A DNA stretch of 35,629 nt from NCBI GenBank assembly GCA_016930175.1, contig JAFGHJ010000037.1, positions 1 through 35,629 on the forward strand. Direction: 5' to 3'. Position 1 is the first letter of the stretch, and every line of letters starts with the position of its first letter. A program made the translations under genes and the position numbers. Of this stretch, positions 1-8,318 are shown in pieces. The stretch is from Caldifarciminota bacterium. Its GTDB lineage: Bacteria > Hydrothermota > UBA3072. The notes under the pieces were generated by a model. It was not told the DNA's origin and did not search any database. It worked only from the letters and a program-made list of their open reading frames with translations.

Positions 1-318
1 ATACAGGAAGCATTGGAAGAAGGAGCGGGAGTTGAGGATCTTGCGGAAGAGAAACCAATCGCGTTTAATTTGTATAACAATCCGAATCCTTTTACTTCGA
101 GAACTTCGATAAACTTCGAGATTTTCGGAAGAAGTAATGTAGATTTAAAGATTTACGATATATCTGGCCGGGAGCTATTGACAATATTCTCCGGAGAAGT
201 TGAAGCAGGAAGCCATTCTGTGGAATGGAATCCTGGAGATTTGGCATCCGGTATTTATTTCTGTATTATGGAGTTAGAAGATATTGTTTTGAGAAACCGG
301 ATGGTACTTGTCAAGTAG
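1..318 (+). CDS. C-terminal end of a T9SS-exported protein (partial)
   Basis: The reading frame is open from the first base of the window to a TAG stop at 316-318, so only the last 105 codons of a larger gene are visible. The final 80 residues form a T9SS type A sorting domain: an NPNPF motif, then a KIYDISGREL stretch, then a GIYF strand and a basic C-terminus ending MVLVK. In the FCB group such domains direct secretion through the type IX system and are removed at the cell surface. Nothing of the catalytic or adhesive part is present, so the function of the protein is unknown. The sorting domain resembles those of the GH30 and GH8 proteins further along. Confidence 0.85.
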   Translation: MQEALEEGAGVEDLAEEKPIAFNLYNNPNPFTSRTSINFEIFGRSNVDLKIYDISGRELLTIFSGEVEAGSHSVEWNPGDLASGIYFCIMELEDIVLRNRMVLVK

Positions 319-330
319 ATTTCTGAACTT

Positions 331-409
331 AGCTTTCATATTTTCGCTTTTAGCCGTTAGCTTAAAGAAAAAATAAAAACTTTGTGTCTTAGTGGCTTTG
401 TGTGGGAGT
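331..409 (+). repeat. Intergenic heptamer array with A-rich and TTTGTGT tract
   Basis: Five units of 7 bases run from 331 to 365; three of them begin AGC. They are followed by an A-rich segment (366-380) and then a CTTTGTGT-type tract to about 407. This is one copy of a composite intergenic repeat seen repeatedly in the window. It fills the gap between the stop of the partial plus-strand gene and the stop of cutA, which converge here. Confidence 0.6.
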
Positions 410-727
410 TTATTGTTTCGTGGTTTCTTTCTTTATCCAGGAAAGATAATCGTTTAGACCTTCTTTAATTTCATAAGAAACGATTGCGGGAACTTCGTAG
501 GGATGAATTTCGTTCAATCTTTTTTCAACTTTTTTATATAAAGATTTCCTTGTCTTCATAATGAGCGCGTATTCCTTATCTTCTGTGAGTTTTCCATTCC
601 ATTTGTATATGGATTCTATGGGGAAAAAATTGACGCACGCGACCAAATTTTCTTCGACCAAAGTTTTAGCGATTTTTTTTGTTATAGCTTTATCGGGAAG
701 CGTTGTGTAAATCATTATGAATTTCAA
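410..727 (-). CDS. cutA: CutA-family divalent-cation tolerance protein
   Basis: The 105-residue product has the normal length of CutA1, a small trimeric ferredoxin-like protein. Family features visible in order are the N-terminal strand ending YTTLPD, the LVACVN segment (around residue 31), the YKW(N)GK turn (around 44), the acidic DKEYALIMKT strand and the HPYEVPAI motif near residue 77. CutA was named for copper tolerance in Escherichia coli, but its physiological role is unsettled. The start is ATG with an AAGGAGA ribosome binding site about 12 bases upstream. It follows the 90-aa gene by 18 bases and is probably co-transcribed with it. Confidence 0.93.
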   Translation of the reverse strand: MKFIMIYTTLPDKAITKKIAKTLVEENLVACVNFFPIESIYKWNGKLTEDKEYALIMKTRKSLYKKVEKRLNEIHPYEVPAIVSYEIKEGLNDYLSWIKKETTKQ

Positions 728-745
728 GATTCGTCTCCTTTACTT

Positions 746-1018
746 TTAATATGGGATCCAGATTTGTTGTGCGGCAATGATTTCGGCGTTTCCGGGTAGA
801 TTTATTTCTTCTTTTGTTCTTGCAAAGAAGACAAATCCTTTATAAGCCAGTAAATAATCGAAATCCTTTTTCATGAATCCTCCTCTCGATACTACAACAG
901 CAGGATTATCAGCCCGGGATATTACTTTAATAAAATCTTCCTCTTTTAATCTGACTATAACCCCTGAAGCTTTAATCGCATTTGCGATTGCGGCAGCGGC
1001 AGCTCCTCCTCCATTCAT
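746..1018 (-). CDS. Conserved hypothetical protein, 90 aa
   Basis: The product begins with a glycine/alanine-rich stretch (MNGGGAAAAA) followed by a helix, then a strand-rich region with VVVSRGGF near residues 42-49 and a C-terminal AAQQIWIPY. I recall similar short proteins starting MNGGGAAAAA in environmental bacterial genomes but know no function for them. There is no signal peptide or membrane segment, so it is probably cytoplasmic. A clear GGAGG lies 6-10 bases upstream of the ATG. It is the first gene of a likely two-gene unit with cutA and is separated from the upstream barrel-like gene by a strong terminator hairpin. Confidence 0.75.
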   Translation of the reverse strand: MNGGGAAAAAIANAIKASGVIVRLKEEDFIKVISRADNPAVVVSRGGFMKKDFDYLLAYKGFVFFARTKEEINLPGNAEIIAAQQIWIPY

Positions 1019-1072
1019 TTTTAACCTCCTTTTTTTATATTATTCATTTTTCAATAATTTATTCATAAAAAT

Positions 1073-1121
1073 TAAAGCACACAAAAAAAGCTTACAGAAA
1101 AGAGGTTTTTTGTGTGCTTTA
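1073..1121 (-). terminator. Rho-independent terminator of the 1142-1687 gene
   Basis: Bases 1073-1088 and 1106-1121 form a perfect 16-bp inverted repeat with a 17-base loop. Read on the minus strand the stem is followed by a T-rich run, which is the expected layout for termination just after the stop of the gene at 1142. The stem itself contains A6/T6 tracts, so it could work in both directions. Confidence 0.8.
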
Positions 1122-1141
1122 TTGATGTTATCTGCTTAAAG

Positions 1142-1687
1142 TTAAATGCTTATTTTTATTCCACCCCTTATGGGAATGTGAGTGTAATTGGCATCGTCGG
1201 CAAATATCATTCCGTAACCGGTTTCGGCAAATACCGCGAAAAGTCCCAGGCTCAAATTTAAACCACCGTAAACGAGAAATCCGCTGTCGGTTATGGAACC
1301 GTCGGCTCCGAGATATTCGCCGTAGTCGGTTCCTATCGTTGATATTTCGTAGCCGCCTCCGAGATAAAGAGATAGGGGCACAAGAGGAGGAGAAATCGAG
1401 TATTGAACTGCGATAAGAATAAAGATATCGGAAAGTTTGATGCCCCCGGCTGGAGTTTCTACATCTTTCCACGCGTATTCGATGTCTCCGCGGATGCCTA
1501 CCGGAATGATCGGCGGAGAGAAACTTGCTGTCAACCCGATTGCTTTAAGGGATTGGTTTTCCTCTCCCTCCGCGTCGAGTTTCCAGTTTTCTACCCCTCC
1601 GGTTATTCCGGCTTCTAAACCCAGAATCCCGGCAGAAAGAGGAACGCTTAAAAGTAATAAAATAGCACACAATGCTAATTTTTTCAT
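1142..1687 (-). CDS. Small exported outer-membrane beta-barrel-like protein
   Basis: The 181-residue product starts with a typical signal peptide (MKKLALCAILLLLSVPLSAG, cleavage after about residue 19). The rest is rich in glycine and in alternating hydrophobic strands, for example LSLYLGGGYEIST near 103-115 and GLFAVFAETGYGM near 147-159. The C-terminus ends in GGIKISI, as expected for a barrel strand. This pattern fits a small outer-membrane barrel of the OmpW/OmpA-like size class, but no specific family signature is visible and the ligand or role is unknown. The ATG is preceded by GGGAGG. A near-consensus promoter lies just upstream, divergent from the xylanase operon promoter, and a hairpin terminator follows the gene. 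Confidence 0.75.
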   Translation of the reverse strand: MKKLALCAILLLLSVPLSAGILGLEAGITGGVENWKLDAEGEENQSLKAIGLTASFSPPIIPVGIRGDIEYAWKDVETPAGGIKLSDIFILIAVQYSISPPLVPLSLYLGGGYEISTIGTDYGEYLGADGSITDSGFLVYGGLNLSLGLFAVFAETGYGMIFADDANYTHIPIRGGIKISI

Positions 1688-1725
1688 CTGACCTCCCTTT
1701 TTAGGTTGAGTTTGCTGCTTGGAAA

Positions 1726-1754
1726 ATCATAAGATTTTTCAAGGGAAATGTCAA
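1726..1754 (-). promoter_or_regulatory. Sigma70-type promoter for the 1142-1687 gene
   Basis: On the minus strand a perfect TTGACA (-35, plus-strand 1749-1754) is separated by 17 bases from TATGAT (-10, plus-strand 1726-1731). The -10 lies about 38 bases upstream of the start codon. Confidence 0.75.
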
Positions 1755-1762
1755 GGGTTTAC

Positions 1763-1790
1763 TTGACAGAGAGTGGAGAATTCTTATACT
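1763..1790 (+). promoter_or_regulatory. Sigma70-type promoter of the GH10-GH140-GH105 operon
   Basis: TTGACA at 1763-1768 is followed after 16 bases by TATACT at 1785-1790. The start codon of the xylanase gene is 42 bases downstream, preceded by AAAGGAGG. It is back-to-back with the minus-strand promoter at 1726-1754, only 8 bases separating the two -35 boxes. Confidence 0.75.
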
Positions 1791-1832
1791 TATCTTTATC
1801 TTATTAAGAATTTAGAAAAAGGAGGATAAATT

Positions 1833-3095
1833 ATGAAGATAAGTTTAATATTTTTATTTAGTTTTGCTCTTACCTTCATAGGAATTTTTTGTTTTGCCGA
1901 AGATGATGTTTCTAAAAAAATTACGGATGAAGCTATTGATGCGCGTATAGCTGAGATCAGGATGGGTGATATAATCGTAAAGACAGAACCTGGCGCGGAC
2001 GTTAAGATTGAACAGGTGCGTCATGAGTTTCTTTTCGGCGCAGCGATTACCGATAACCTGGCTGAAAAATCCGGAAACGCGATGTCGGATAAGGATAGAA
2101 GGAAATTTCTGGAAGTACTCGAAGATAATTTTAACTACGCTGTGCACGAAAATGCTTTAAAATGGTATGACACGGAAGTAGAATATAAGAAAGTGGATTA
2201 TTATTTGGCGGATAGAATTTATGAACTCTGCCATGAGCGTAATATACCTATGAGGGGGCACTGCATATTCTGGGCAAAGGATAAGTATGTTATGCCCTGG
2301 TTAAAGGAACTCGATAATGACGAGCTCAGAGCGGCTGTGGTTCGCCGGGCAACCGATGTCGCCAAGCATTTTAAAGGCAGGATAGACGAGTTCGACCTCA
2401 ACAATGAGATGATCAACGGTGATTTCTTCCGCCGTCGGTTGGGATACGGTATCGTAAATGAAATGGCGTGGATGGTTAAAGCGGTTAATCCCGATGCTAA
2501 ATTATATGTAAACGATTACGGTGTTCTTGTTGAAAATGGTTTTAATAAAAGCTCTTACATAACTCAAATCGAGAATCTTCTCGCGAACGGCGTCCCAATA
2601 GACGGAATAGGATGTCAGGCGCATTTCGTAACTTCTGATAAAAATAATTCCGCTGCCAGAGCCGCTACCACATCGGAACATGTTCAAAAAACGCTCGATG
2701 AGTTGTCAAAATTCGGTCTTCCGATAAAAATTACCGAATGTCTTGTTTCTGCGGATACGGAAGAAGGTAAAGCGGAAGAGCTGCGAAGATTTTTCCGTCT
2801 TTGCTTTGCTCATCCCGGTGTTGAGGCAATTATTATGTGGGGTTTCTGGGAGGTAGGACACTGGGTGCCCGAATCGGCGATGTGGAAAAAAGACTGGGCA
2901 CCAACGAAGCAGGCTCTTGCTTACCGTGACCTTGTTTTTAATAAGTGGTGGACTAAAGTATCCGGAAAAGCCGATAAGAAAGGAATATACAAAAACCGGG
3001 CTTTCTACGGCGATTATTTGATTACTTCGAACGAAGAGACTAAAAAAGTGACACTGAGCAAGAAAGACAAATCGATAGAGGTTAATTTTAAATAA
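1833..3095 (+). CDS. Secreted GH10 endo-1,4-beta-xylanase
   Basis: The enzyme is expected to hydrolyse internal beta-1,4 bonds of xylan. Residues 1-22 are a signal peptide (ends CFAEDD). The GH10 barrel shows the expected landmarks: HENALKW at 105-111, RGHCIFW at 141-147, the acid/base region FDLNNEM with Glu192, the QAHF histidine at 264, the nucleophile segment KITE with Glu302, and WGFWE at 336-340. The last 40 residues are a short tail without a recognisable binding module, and no T9SS sorting domain is present. The ATG follows AAAGGAGG. It is the first gene of an operon; the apiosidase-like gene begins 13 bases after its stop. Assignment to GH10 is firm; the exact substrate is inferred. 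Confidence 0.93.
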   Translation: MKISLIFLFSFALTFIGIFCFAEDDVSKKITDEAIDARIAEIRMGDIIVKTEPGADVKIEQVRHEFLFGAAITDNLAEKSGNAMSDKDRRKFLEVLEDNFNYAVHENALKWYDTEVEYKKVDYYLADRIYELCHERNIPMRGHCIFWAKDKYVMPWLKELDNDELRAAVVRRATDVAKHFKGRIDEFDLNNEMINGDFFRRRLGYGIVNEMAWMVKAVNPDAKLYVNDYGVLVENGFNKSSYITQIENLLANGVPIDGIGCQAHFVTSDKNNSAARAATTSEHVQKTLDELSKFGLPIKITECLVSADTEEGKAEELRRFFRLCFAHPGVEAIIMWGFWEVGHWVPESAMWKKDWAPTKQALAYRDLVFNKWWTKVSGKADKKGIYKNRAFYGDYLITSNEETKKVTLSKKDKSIEVNFK

Positions 3096-3108
3096 GGGAA
3101 AAAATCAT

Positions 3109-5001
3109 ATGAAATCTAAACCTTATATTAAGTTATCTTTTTTTGTTTGTTTTTTATTTTTTGTATGGTTTATGCCTTGTTCACTGGAAGGCGCGGGTTC
3201 TTCGGATATTCACGTATGGGAAATGCAGGAAATTACCCTTAAAGCTGAGAAGCATCACGATAACTATTACAAGGAGATAGAATGCTGGGTAGACCTTGAG
3301 GGTCCTGATTTCTCCAGACGGGTTTACGCTTTCTGGGATGGGAATAATGTTTTCCGTGTGAGGATAGTAGCAACTGTACCGGGTAAATGGACTTACCTGA
3401 GCGGCTCAAATCAAAAGGATGATAAAGGACTTAACAATCAAACCGGAGGATTTAATGCTGTGGCGTGGACTGAAGGAGAAAAGAAAGAGAATCCTAACCG
3501 CCGCGGATTTATTCGTTCTACATCAAACGGTCATGCATTACAATACGCTGACGGAACTCCTTTCTTTCTTGTTGGTGACACATGGCTTGCCGGGAGTACC
3601 TGGAGGCTGCCTTTCAGGGGCGTTGCCGCAACAGAGAATTATATACCTGGACCCGGTATAGGTTTTGAAGATGCGGTAGCTTATCGTAAGCAGCAGCGTT
3701 TTAATTCCGTCAGTATGATTGCATGTTTTCCGAACTGGGAATCCGATTACAATCCCAGTACTTACGCTGATAAGAAGGGCATTTATCTCAGAAATGCGTG
3801 GGAGAAATTTGACTATTACACTGAAGAAGGCAAGCTGACCGCCAAGAATATGCGTGATGAATACGGTAATCTCTCTTTTCAAATGTTATCCGAGCATAAA
3901 GGCGTCGCAGATTTTGACCGAATCAATCCTGACTATTTCAAAAGCCTGGATAAAAAAATGAAGCATTTATCTGATGAGGGTTTTGTGCCTTTGTTGGAGA
4001 CCGTGAGAAGAGATAACTGCCCGTCATGGAAGGCATATTTCGATTTTAATGAATCATACGCAAGGTATGTACAATATCTTATTTCAAGATACGGCGCGTA
4101 CAATATTATCTTCAGCGGAATTCATCTCGATTGGATTCCGAAGGAGTACAGCCTGACGGCTTTGGAGTTCAACAGGGCATTGACATATCATTTTAGAAAA
4201 TATGGGACTTTGCCTTTTGGTCAGCCCCACACAACCCTGATAAATAATTCCACATACACTCAGTTCGGTCATGGGGAAGATTGTCCGTGGCTTACAATGC
4301 ACAGTGTTGGTAATAAGCCGCGGGACCACCGTGTTTCCGATTCGATGGAGATACTTTTCAATCTCGAACCTGCATACCCTGCTATCAATTTTGAACCGTA
4401 TTATACCGGCTGGGACCATGAAATAAATATGCCAAATGGTGAACGACCGGCGGCTAATTCCGCCCGCGATAATTATTTCTCACGCGCGCAGATGTACGGG
4501 TCGGTTCTTTCGGGAGGACTTTCAGGACATGTTCACGGCACATCCGCTTATGATATAACTACGACCGGTGAACCTGAGGGTATGCGTCATTACTTCTGGG
4601 ATGCGTTGAGATTCAACTCCGCATCTTATATGCAGCATCTGAGCGCATTTATTTTGTCTGAGGGTAGTAAGTATCAAGAATTAGAGCTCTGTCACGGATC
4701 CGTACATCCGCGAAAGGCTGCCGGTAGTCCCGAAAAAGGTCTGGACGGCTGGGCATATATGATGTGTACTAAGGAAAAGGATTTCGCCCTTCTTTATTTT
4801 GAGACCCAATCGGTTCTTCCTAAATTGAGCGGTTTTAAAGAAAATGCATCATATAATTTTCAGTGGTTCAATCCGCGTAATGGCGAATGGATGAAGAACA
4901 TAGTCGTTAAATCAGATGAAAAAGGTTTCTTGAAATTGCCTTTTTTCCCCGACGGCGGAAATACATCTTCAACCGACTGGGCGGCTAAAATACGGGAATA
5001 G
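3109..5001 (+). CDS. Apiosidase-like glycoside hydrolase (DUF5060/DUF4038, GH140-related)
   Basis: After a signal peptide (residues 1-30) there is a DUF5060-type beta-sandwich (about 35-105, ending GKWTYLSG). A DUF4038 barrel follows, opening with GRxF-like and YADGTPFFLVGDTW motifs (145-159) and containing the LSGGLSGHVHG segment at 467-477. The C-terminal part (about 540-625) has FQWFNPRNGEW, characteristic of the PF12904 collagen-binding-like sandwich found at the end of these enzymes. Characterised relatives (GH140) remove apiose-containing side chains from rhamnogalacturonan II. The usual glutamate-bearing motif after RYGAY is replaced here by NIIFSGIHLDW (331-342), so the activity may differ; Glu429 in NFEPYY is a nucleophile candidate. 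It lies between xylanase and GH105 genes in one operon. Confidence 0.83.
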   Translation: MKSKPYIKLSFFVCFLFFVWFMPCSLEGAGSSDIHVWEMQEITLKAEKHHDNYYKEIECWVDLEGPDFSRRVYAFWDGNNVFRVRIVATVPGKWTYLSGSNQKDDKGLNNQTGGFNAVAWTEGEKKENPNRRGFIRSTSNGHALQYADGTPFFLVGDTWLAGSTWRLPFRGVAATENYIPGPGIGFEDAVAYRKQQRFNSVSMIACFPNWESDYNPSTYADKKGIYLRNAWEKFDYYTEEGKLTAKNMRDEYGNLSFQMLSEHKGVADFDRINPDYFKSLDKKMKHLSDEGFVPLLETVRRDNCPSWKAYFDFNESYARYVQYLISRYGAYNIIFSGIHLDWIPKEYSLTALEFNRALTYHFRKYGTLPFGQPHTTLINNSTYTQFGHGEDCPWLTMHSVGNKPRDHRVSDSMEILFNLEPAYPAINFEPYYTGWDHEINMPNGERPAANSARDNYFSRAQMYGSVLSGGLSGHVHGTSAYDITTTGEPEGMRHYFWDALRFNSASYMQHLSAFILSEGSKYQELELCHGSVHPRKAAGSPEKGLDGWAYMMCTKEKDFALLYFETQSVLPKLSGFKENASYNFQWFNPRNGEWMKNIVVKSDEKGFLKLPFFPDGGNTSSTDWAAKIRE

Positions 5002-5017
5002 GAGGCATGCTATAAAG

Positions 5018-6142
5018 ATGAACACAAAACGATTAAAAAATAGTATAAAAGTTGTTTCTCTTTACCTTTTATTGATAATTTTCTTAGTCGGATTTTTTTC
5101 GTGTAAAAAATGCGAGCTGAATGAATCCGTAACATTCTGGGCGGAAGGTAGTTCACCGGAAAAGATAGGAAGAATGATCATTGATGATTTGTTTACGAGG
5201 GCCGATTTTATGATGTATGTGACTGATTTCTGGACCGGTATCCATTATGCGGAAGCCTGTACTGGTTTTGGCGCTGCGCGCTTTGCCGGTTTATTGAATG
5301 ATTCGTATATTATTAATAAATTATCAGAGCGTTACATGAAAGTAATAGATGATAGTCTTGTAAAAGGTGCTGAGCATGTCGATGCAAATGTTTACGGGAT
5401 ATTACCCTTTGAGTTGTATATGCAGGGAGCCGGAGAAATATTTTTGCAGGAGGGGATTGAATTGGCTGACGAACAGTGGAAAGATACCCTTTCTAATGGA
5501 CTTACGAGTCAGGTAAGATACTGGATCGATGATTTGTGGATGATTGGCAGTTTACAGGTTCAGGCGTACAGGGCAACTGGTAATGAAATATATCTCAAAA
5601 GAGCGGCAAAAGTTGCCGAGGCTTATCTTAATAGATTGCAGCAGCCGAATGGATTATTTTATCACGGCGAAAACGCACCTTTTTTCTGGGGGAGAGGAAA
5701 CGGTTGGATGGCTGCAGGATTGGCTGAACTTTTATCGGAGCTTCCCGACAGCAGTAAATATTATGCTTCGATTCTTGAGGGTTATAAAAAGATGATGGAT
5801 GCATTATTAAAGTATCAGGCTGAAGACGGTATGTGGAGGCAGTTGATTGATAAGGAAGAGGCGTGGAAGGAGACTTCTTCGACTGCAATGTTCGGGTATG
5901 CTATAACTGTGGGAGTTAAAAAAGGGCTTTTGCCTGAAGATAAATTTACGCACTCTTATCAAAAAGCATGGTTATCTCTGGTTGAATACATAAATGAAGA
6001 TGGGAAAATAACCGATGTTTGTGCAGGTACGGGAAAAAGCGCTGATTTAGAATATTATTTAAATCGTCCGCGGAACACAGGAGATTTACACGGACAGGCT
6101 CCTGTTTTATGGTTCGCGTACAGCTTGTTGGCGAAATATTAG
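5018..6142 (+). CDS. GH105 unsaturated rhamnogalacturonyl hydrolase-like lipoprotein
   Basis: The family is an alpha6/alpha6 barrel that removes 4,5-unsaturated galacturonyl or glucuronyl residues from products of polysaccharide lyases. Motifs seen are RYWIDDLWMIGSLQ (168-180), in which an Asp (171 or 172) would be the catalytic acid as in YteR, FWGRGNGW at 223-230, and LHGQAPVLWF near the C-terminus. The N-terminus has a hydrophobic segment ending FFSC (Cys29), suggesting a lipoprotein. The length of 374 residues is normal for the family. No lyase gene is visible in this window, so the upstream enzyme must be elsewhere. The start is ATG at 5018, 16 bases after the previous stop, with GGAGG upstream. 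Confidence 0.87.
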   Translation: MNTKRLKNSIKVVSLYLLLIIFLVGFFSCKKCELNESVTFWAEGSSPEKIGRMIIDDLFTRADFMMYVTDFWTGIHYAEACTGFGAARFAGLLNDSYIINKLSERYMKVIDDSLVKGAEHVDANVYGILPFELYMQGAGEIFLQEGIELADEQWKDTLSNGLTSQVRYWIDDLWMIGSLQVQAYRATGNEIYLKRAAKVAEAYLNRLQQPNGLFYHGENAPFFWGRGNGWMAAGLAELLSELPDSSKYYASILEGYKKMMDALLKYQAEDGMWRQLIDKEEAWKETSSTAMFGYAITVGVKKGLLPEDKFTHSYQKAWLSLVEYINEDGKITDVCAGTGKSADLEYYLNRPRNTGDLHGQAPVLWFAYSLLAKY

Positions 6143-6177
6143 TTATTAGGTCTTAGGTTTTAGGTATTAGTGAAAAA
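6141..6177 (+). repeat. Heptamer array (four units) after the GH105 gene
   Basis: Four consecutive 7-base units starting AGT or AGG occupy 6141-6168 and are followed by AGTGAAAAA. The array begins inside the stop codon of the GH105 gene. It belongs to the same family as the arrays at 331, 7077, 14457, 14545, 21083 and 22252. Confidence 0.6.
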
Positions 6178-6224
6178 TAAAGTGAGGATTTCTGGCTAAA
6201 AATCAATCTGGAGGTGGGTAAATT

Positions 6225-7064
6225 GTGAGAAAATTATTTATTATAATTGCGATTATCCTTTTTTGTTTTTCCTGTGAGTCAATTAATGATGATCTTCAAA
6301 ATTATCTCGATTTACTGACCGAATACTCCTCGTATGATTATGAAGAAGTAAATAATATAGAATTTATTTATATGGATAGCAGCGATGAAAATCTTCGAGC
6401 CCTTAAAGAAGAATATAATTTAGAGACTATAGCGGGGGAAGGCGATGAGCTATCCCGGATAATGAACTTGATGTTATGGGTTAACGAAAATTTAGAACAC
6501 GATGGTAGTTCTGAAAATCCGTATCCACCGAATGCATCAAATATAATAGAGACTTGCTGGAATGAGGATAGGGGAGTGAACTGCAGAATGCTGTCTATCG
6601 TGCTTAATGACTTCTATTTATCCATGGGATTTAAATCGAGGTTCGTGACCTGTGAACCTTATGAATATGATTTTGATGATTGCCATGTAATAAATATTGT
6701 GTATTCGACTCAATTTGATAAGTGGATTATGGTGGACCCTTCTTTTGCCGGATACTTTAAGGATGAAAATGATACTTTTTTGGACCTTTTTGAAGTCAGA
6801 GAAAAATTAATCGATGATGAAGTTTTAGTTTTTAGCAGTCATTTAAATCATAACGGGGGTATATATACAGAGCAAGCTTATAGAGCCTATCTTGCAAAGA
6901 ATCTATTTCGCTTTTCATGTCCGATTGAAAGTGCGTTTAATTATGAGGCGCAGCCCTATAGCAGCCTGGAATATATAGAGTTAATTCCTTTGAACTATTC
7001 TTCGCCCGGGCAAGGCCGTTACATATATACTAGAAATCCGGATATTTTCTGGGCAGAACCGTAG
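6225..7064 (+). CDS. Transglutaminase-like cysteine protease-fold lipoprotein
   Basis: The 279-residue product has a lipoprotein signal ending CFSC (Cys17). A transglutaminase-like core follows with all three catalytic positions in order: Cys120 in GVNCRML, His154 in DDCHVINIVY and Asp171 in WIMVDPSF. The preceding helix (NLMLWVNENLEHDG, 81-94) is also typical. Prokaryotic members of this fold are mostly proteases or amidases, and no substrate can be deduced here. The start is GTG at 6225, chosen because GGAGGTGGG lies 8 bases upstream and the signal peptide begins at once. It is separated from the GH operon by a heptamer array and may be transcribed separately. It converges with the M20 gene. 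Confidence 0.78.
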   Translation: MRKLFIIIAIILFCFSCESINDDLQNYLDLLTEYSSYDYEEVNNIEFIYMDSSDENLRALKEEYNLETIAGEGDELSRIMNLMLWVNENLEHDGSSENPYPPNASNIIETCWNEDRGVNCRMLSIVLNDFYLSMGFKSRFVTCEPYEYDFDDCHVINIVYSTQFDKWIMVDPSFAGYFKDENDTFLDLFEVREKLIDDEVLVFSSHLNHNGGIYTEQAYRAYLAKNLFRFSCPIESAFNYEAQPYSSLEYIELIPLNYSSPGQGRYIYTRNPDIFWAEP

Positions 7065-7076
7065 GAGCTTTTAACC

Positions 7077-7116
7077 GGTTAAATCGTTAAATAGCTAAAT
7101 GGTCAAATAGTAAAAA
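7077..7116 (+). repeat. Octamer array (five units), convergent gap
   Basis: Five 8-base units run without interruption from 7077 to 7116. Four end in AAAT and the last reads AGTAAAAA. An A-rich stretch and a weak TCTTGTGT-like tract follow to about 7145. The unit sequence matches, in inverted orientation, the array at 9204-9235. It lies between the converging transglutaminase-like and M20 genes. Confidence 0.65.
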
Positions 7117-7169
7117 CAAAAAATCTTGTGTAATCTCGTGGTTTAATTAAAGGTAGAGTAAAGTTGTGT

Positions 7170-8312
7170 TTATTTGGTTGCCAGAGAATAAAATAATGCG
7201 GTGCCCAGGGGTAGTGCGTTTTCGTCGATATTGAATCTAGCAGTGTGAAGCTTGGATTGAATTCCCTTTTTCTTGTTGGCTCCTCCCATAAAGACAAAGG
7301 TGCCGGGCACTTCCTTTAAGTAATAGGCGAAGTCCTCTCCGCCCATAATCGGACTTTCCATAAGGTTTATTTCTTTAAATATACTTTTTGCGATTTTTAT
7401 TAAGCTTTCTGATTTTTTAGGGTCGTTTTTCAAAATCGGATATCCTCTCTGGTAAATAAGTTCATAGTCTATACCCGAGGAAATATTGAGACCTTTTAAA
7501 ATGTCACCGATCCATTCGGGTGCTTTTTGCCATAATTCTTTTTCTACTGTCCTTACCGTACCCAGCATTTTCACTTCTTCGGGTATTATATTGAATGCCG
7601 TTCCTCCGTTTATTGTACAGATCGAAATAACAAAGGGGCTTTTCGGGTCGGCTTTTCTGGAAACGAGACTCTGTGTTTGATTTATAAATAAAGAAGAAGC
7701 ATAAATCGGGTCTATTGATTTGTGCGGCTCTGCGGCGTGAGCTCCTTTACCTTTTATTGTAATTGTCATTTCATCCGCGGCTGCAAGCATAACTCCGGAT
7801 TTCAAGATCAGGGTACCAACTTCTGATTCCGGTTCAATATGAATGGCGTAAATTTCCGATATTCCTTTTAAGGCTCCTTCCTCAATCATTCCTTTCGCTC
7901 CTCCGGGAATTTTTTCCTCGGAAGGTTGAAAAATAAATCTTACCGGAGGAGGATTTTTCTCCTCGGATAAGAGCTTTGCAGCTCCGAGAAGCATTGCCAT
8001 ATGTGTATCGTGTCCGCAGGCATGCATATACCCTTTGTTTTGGGATTTATGCGGCAGAGAGTTTTCTTCCTCGATAGGCAGAGCATCCATATCCGCGCGT
8101 AACGCTATTCGATTTTTACCTTTACCGATATCCGCTGTAAGCCCTGTTTTATTTAAAGTCTTTGGTTTATATCCGAGATTTTTAAGTTGTTTTTCGATAA
8201 AATCGTGCGTCCATTTTTCTTTGAACGCGGGTTCGGGATGTTTGTGGAGTTCTCGTCGAGTATTTATTATGTATTCTCTAATTGAGTTTGCTTTTTTGAG
8301 CTCGTTTTTCAT
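7170..8312 (-). CDS. M20 family amidohydrolase (N-acyl-amino acid/hippurate hydrolase type)
   Basis: The protein belongs to peptidase family M20, subfamily D, whose members cleave N-acyl or amide bonds of amino-acid conjugates with two metal ions. Visible motifs are RRELHKHPE (19-27), RADMDALPI (72-80), the metal site HACGHDTH with Cys99 and His101, the QPSEE pair at 129-133, the GAHAAEPH lid-domain segment and the C-terminal GGEDFAYY. The 380-residue length is standard and no signal peptide is present, so it should be cytoplasmic. The ATG has no Shine-Dalgarno sequence, and a promoter-like pair ends 6 bases before it, so the message may be leaderless. The specific acyl-amino acid substrate cannot be told. 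Confidence 0.93.
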   Translation of the reverse strand: MKNELKKANSIREYIINTRRELHKHPEPAFKEKWTHDFIEKQLKNLGYKPKTLNKTGLTADIGKGKNRIALRADMDALPIEEENSLPHKSQNKGYMHACGHDTHMAMLLGAAKLLSEEKNPPPVRFIFQPSEEKIPGGAKGMIEEGALKGISEIYAIHIEPESEVGTLILKSGVMLAAADEMTITIKGKGAHAAEPHKSIDPIYASSLFINQTQSLVSRKADPKSPFVISICTINGGTAFNIIPEEVKMLGTVRTVEKELWQKAPEWIGDILKGLNISSGIDYELIYQRGYPILKNDPKKSESLIKIAKSIFKEINLMESPIMGGEDFAYYLKEVPGTFVFMGGANKKKGIQSKLHTARFNIDENALPLGTALFYSLATK

Positions 8313-8318
8313 TAATGT

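Noticed and set aside
1128-1472. Arginine/serine-rich 114-residue minus-strand frame
   Set aside because: It is an out-of-frame shadow of the exported barrel-like gene, with composition expected from the alternative frame.
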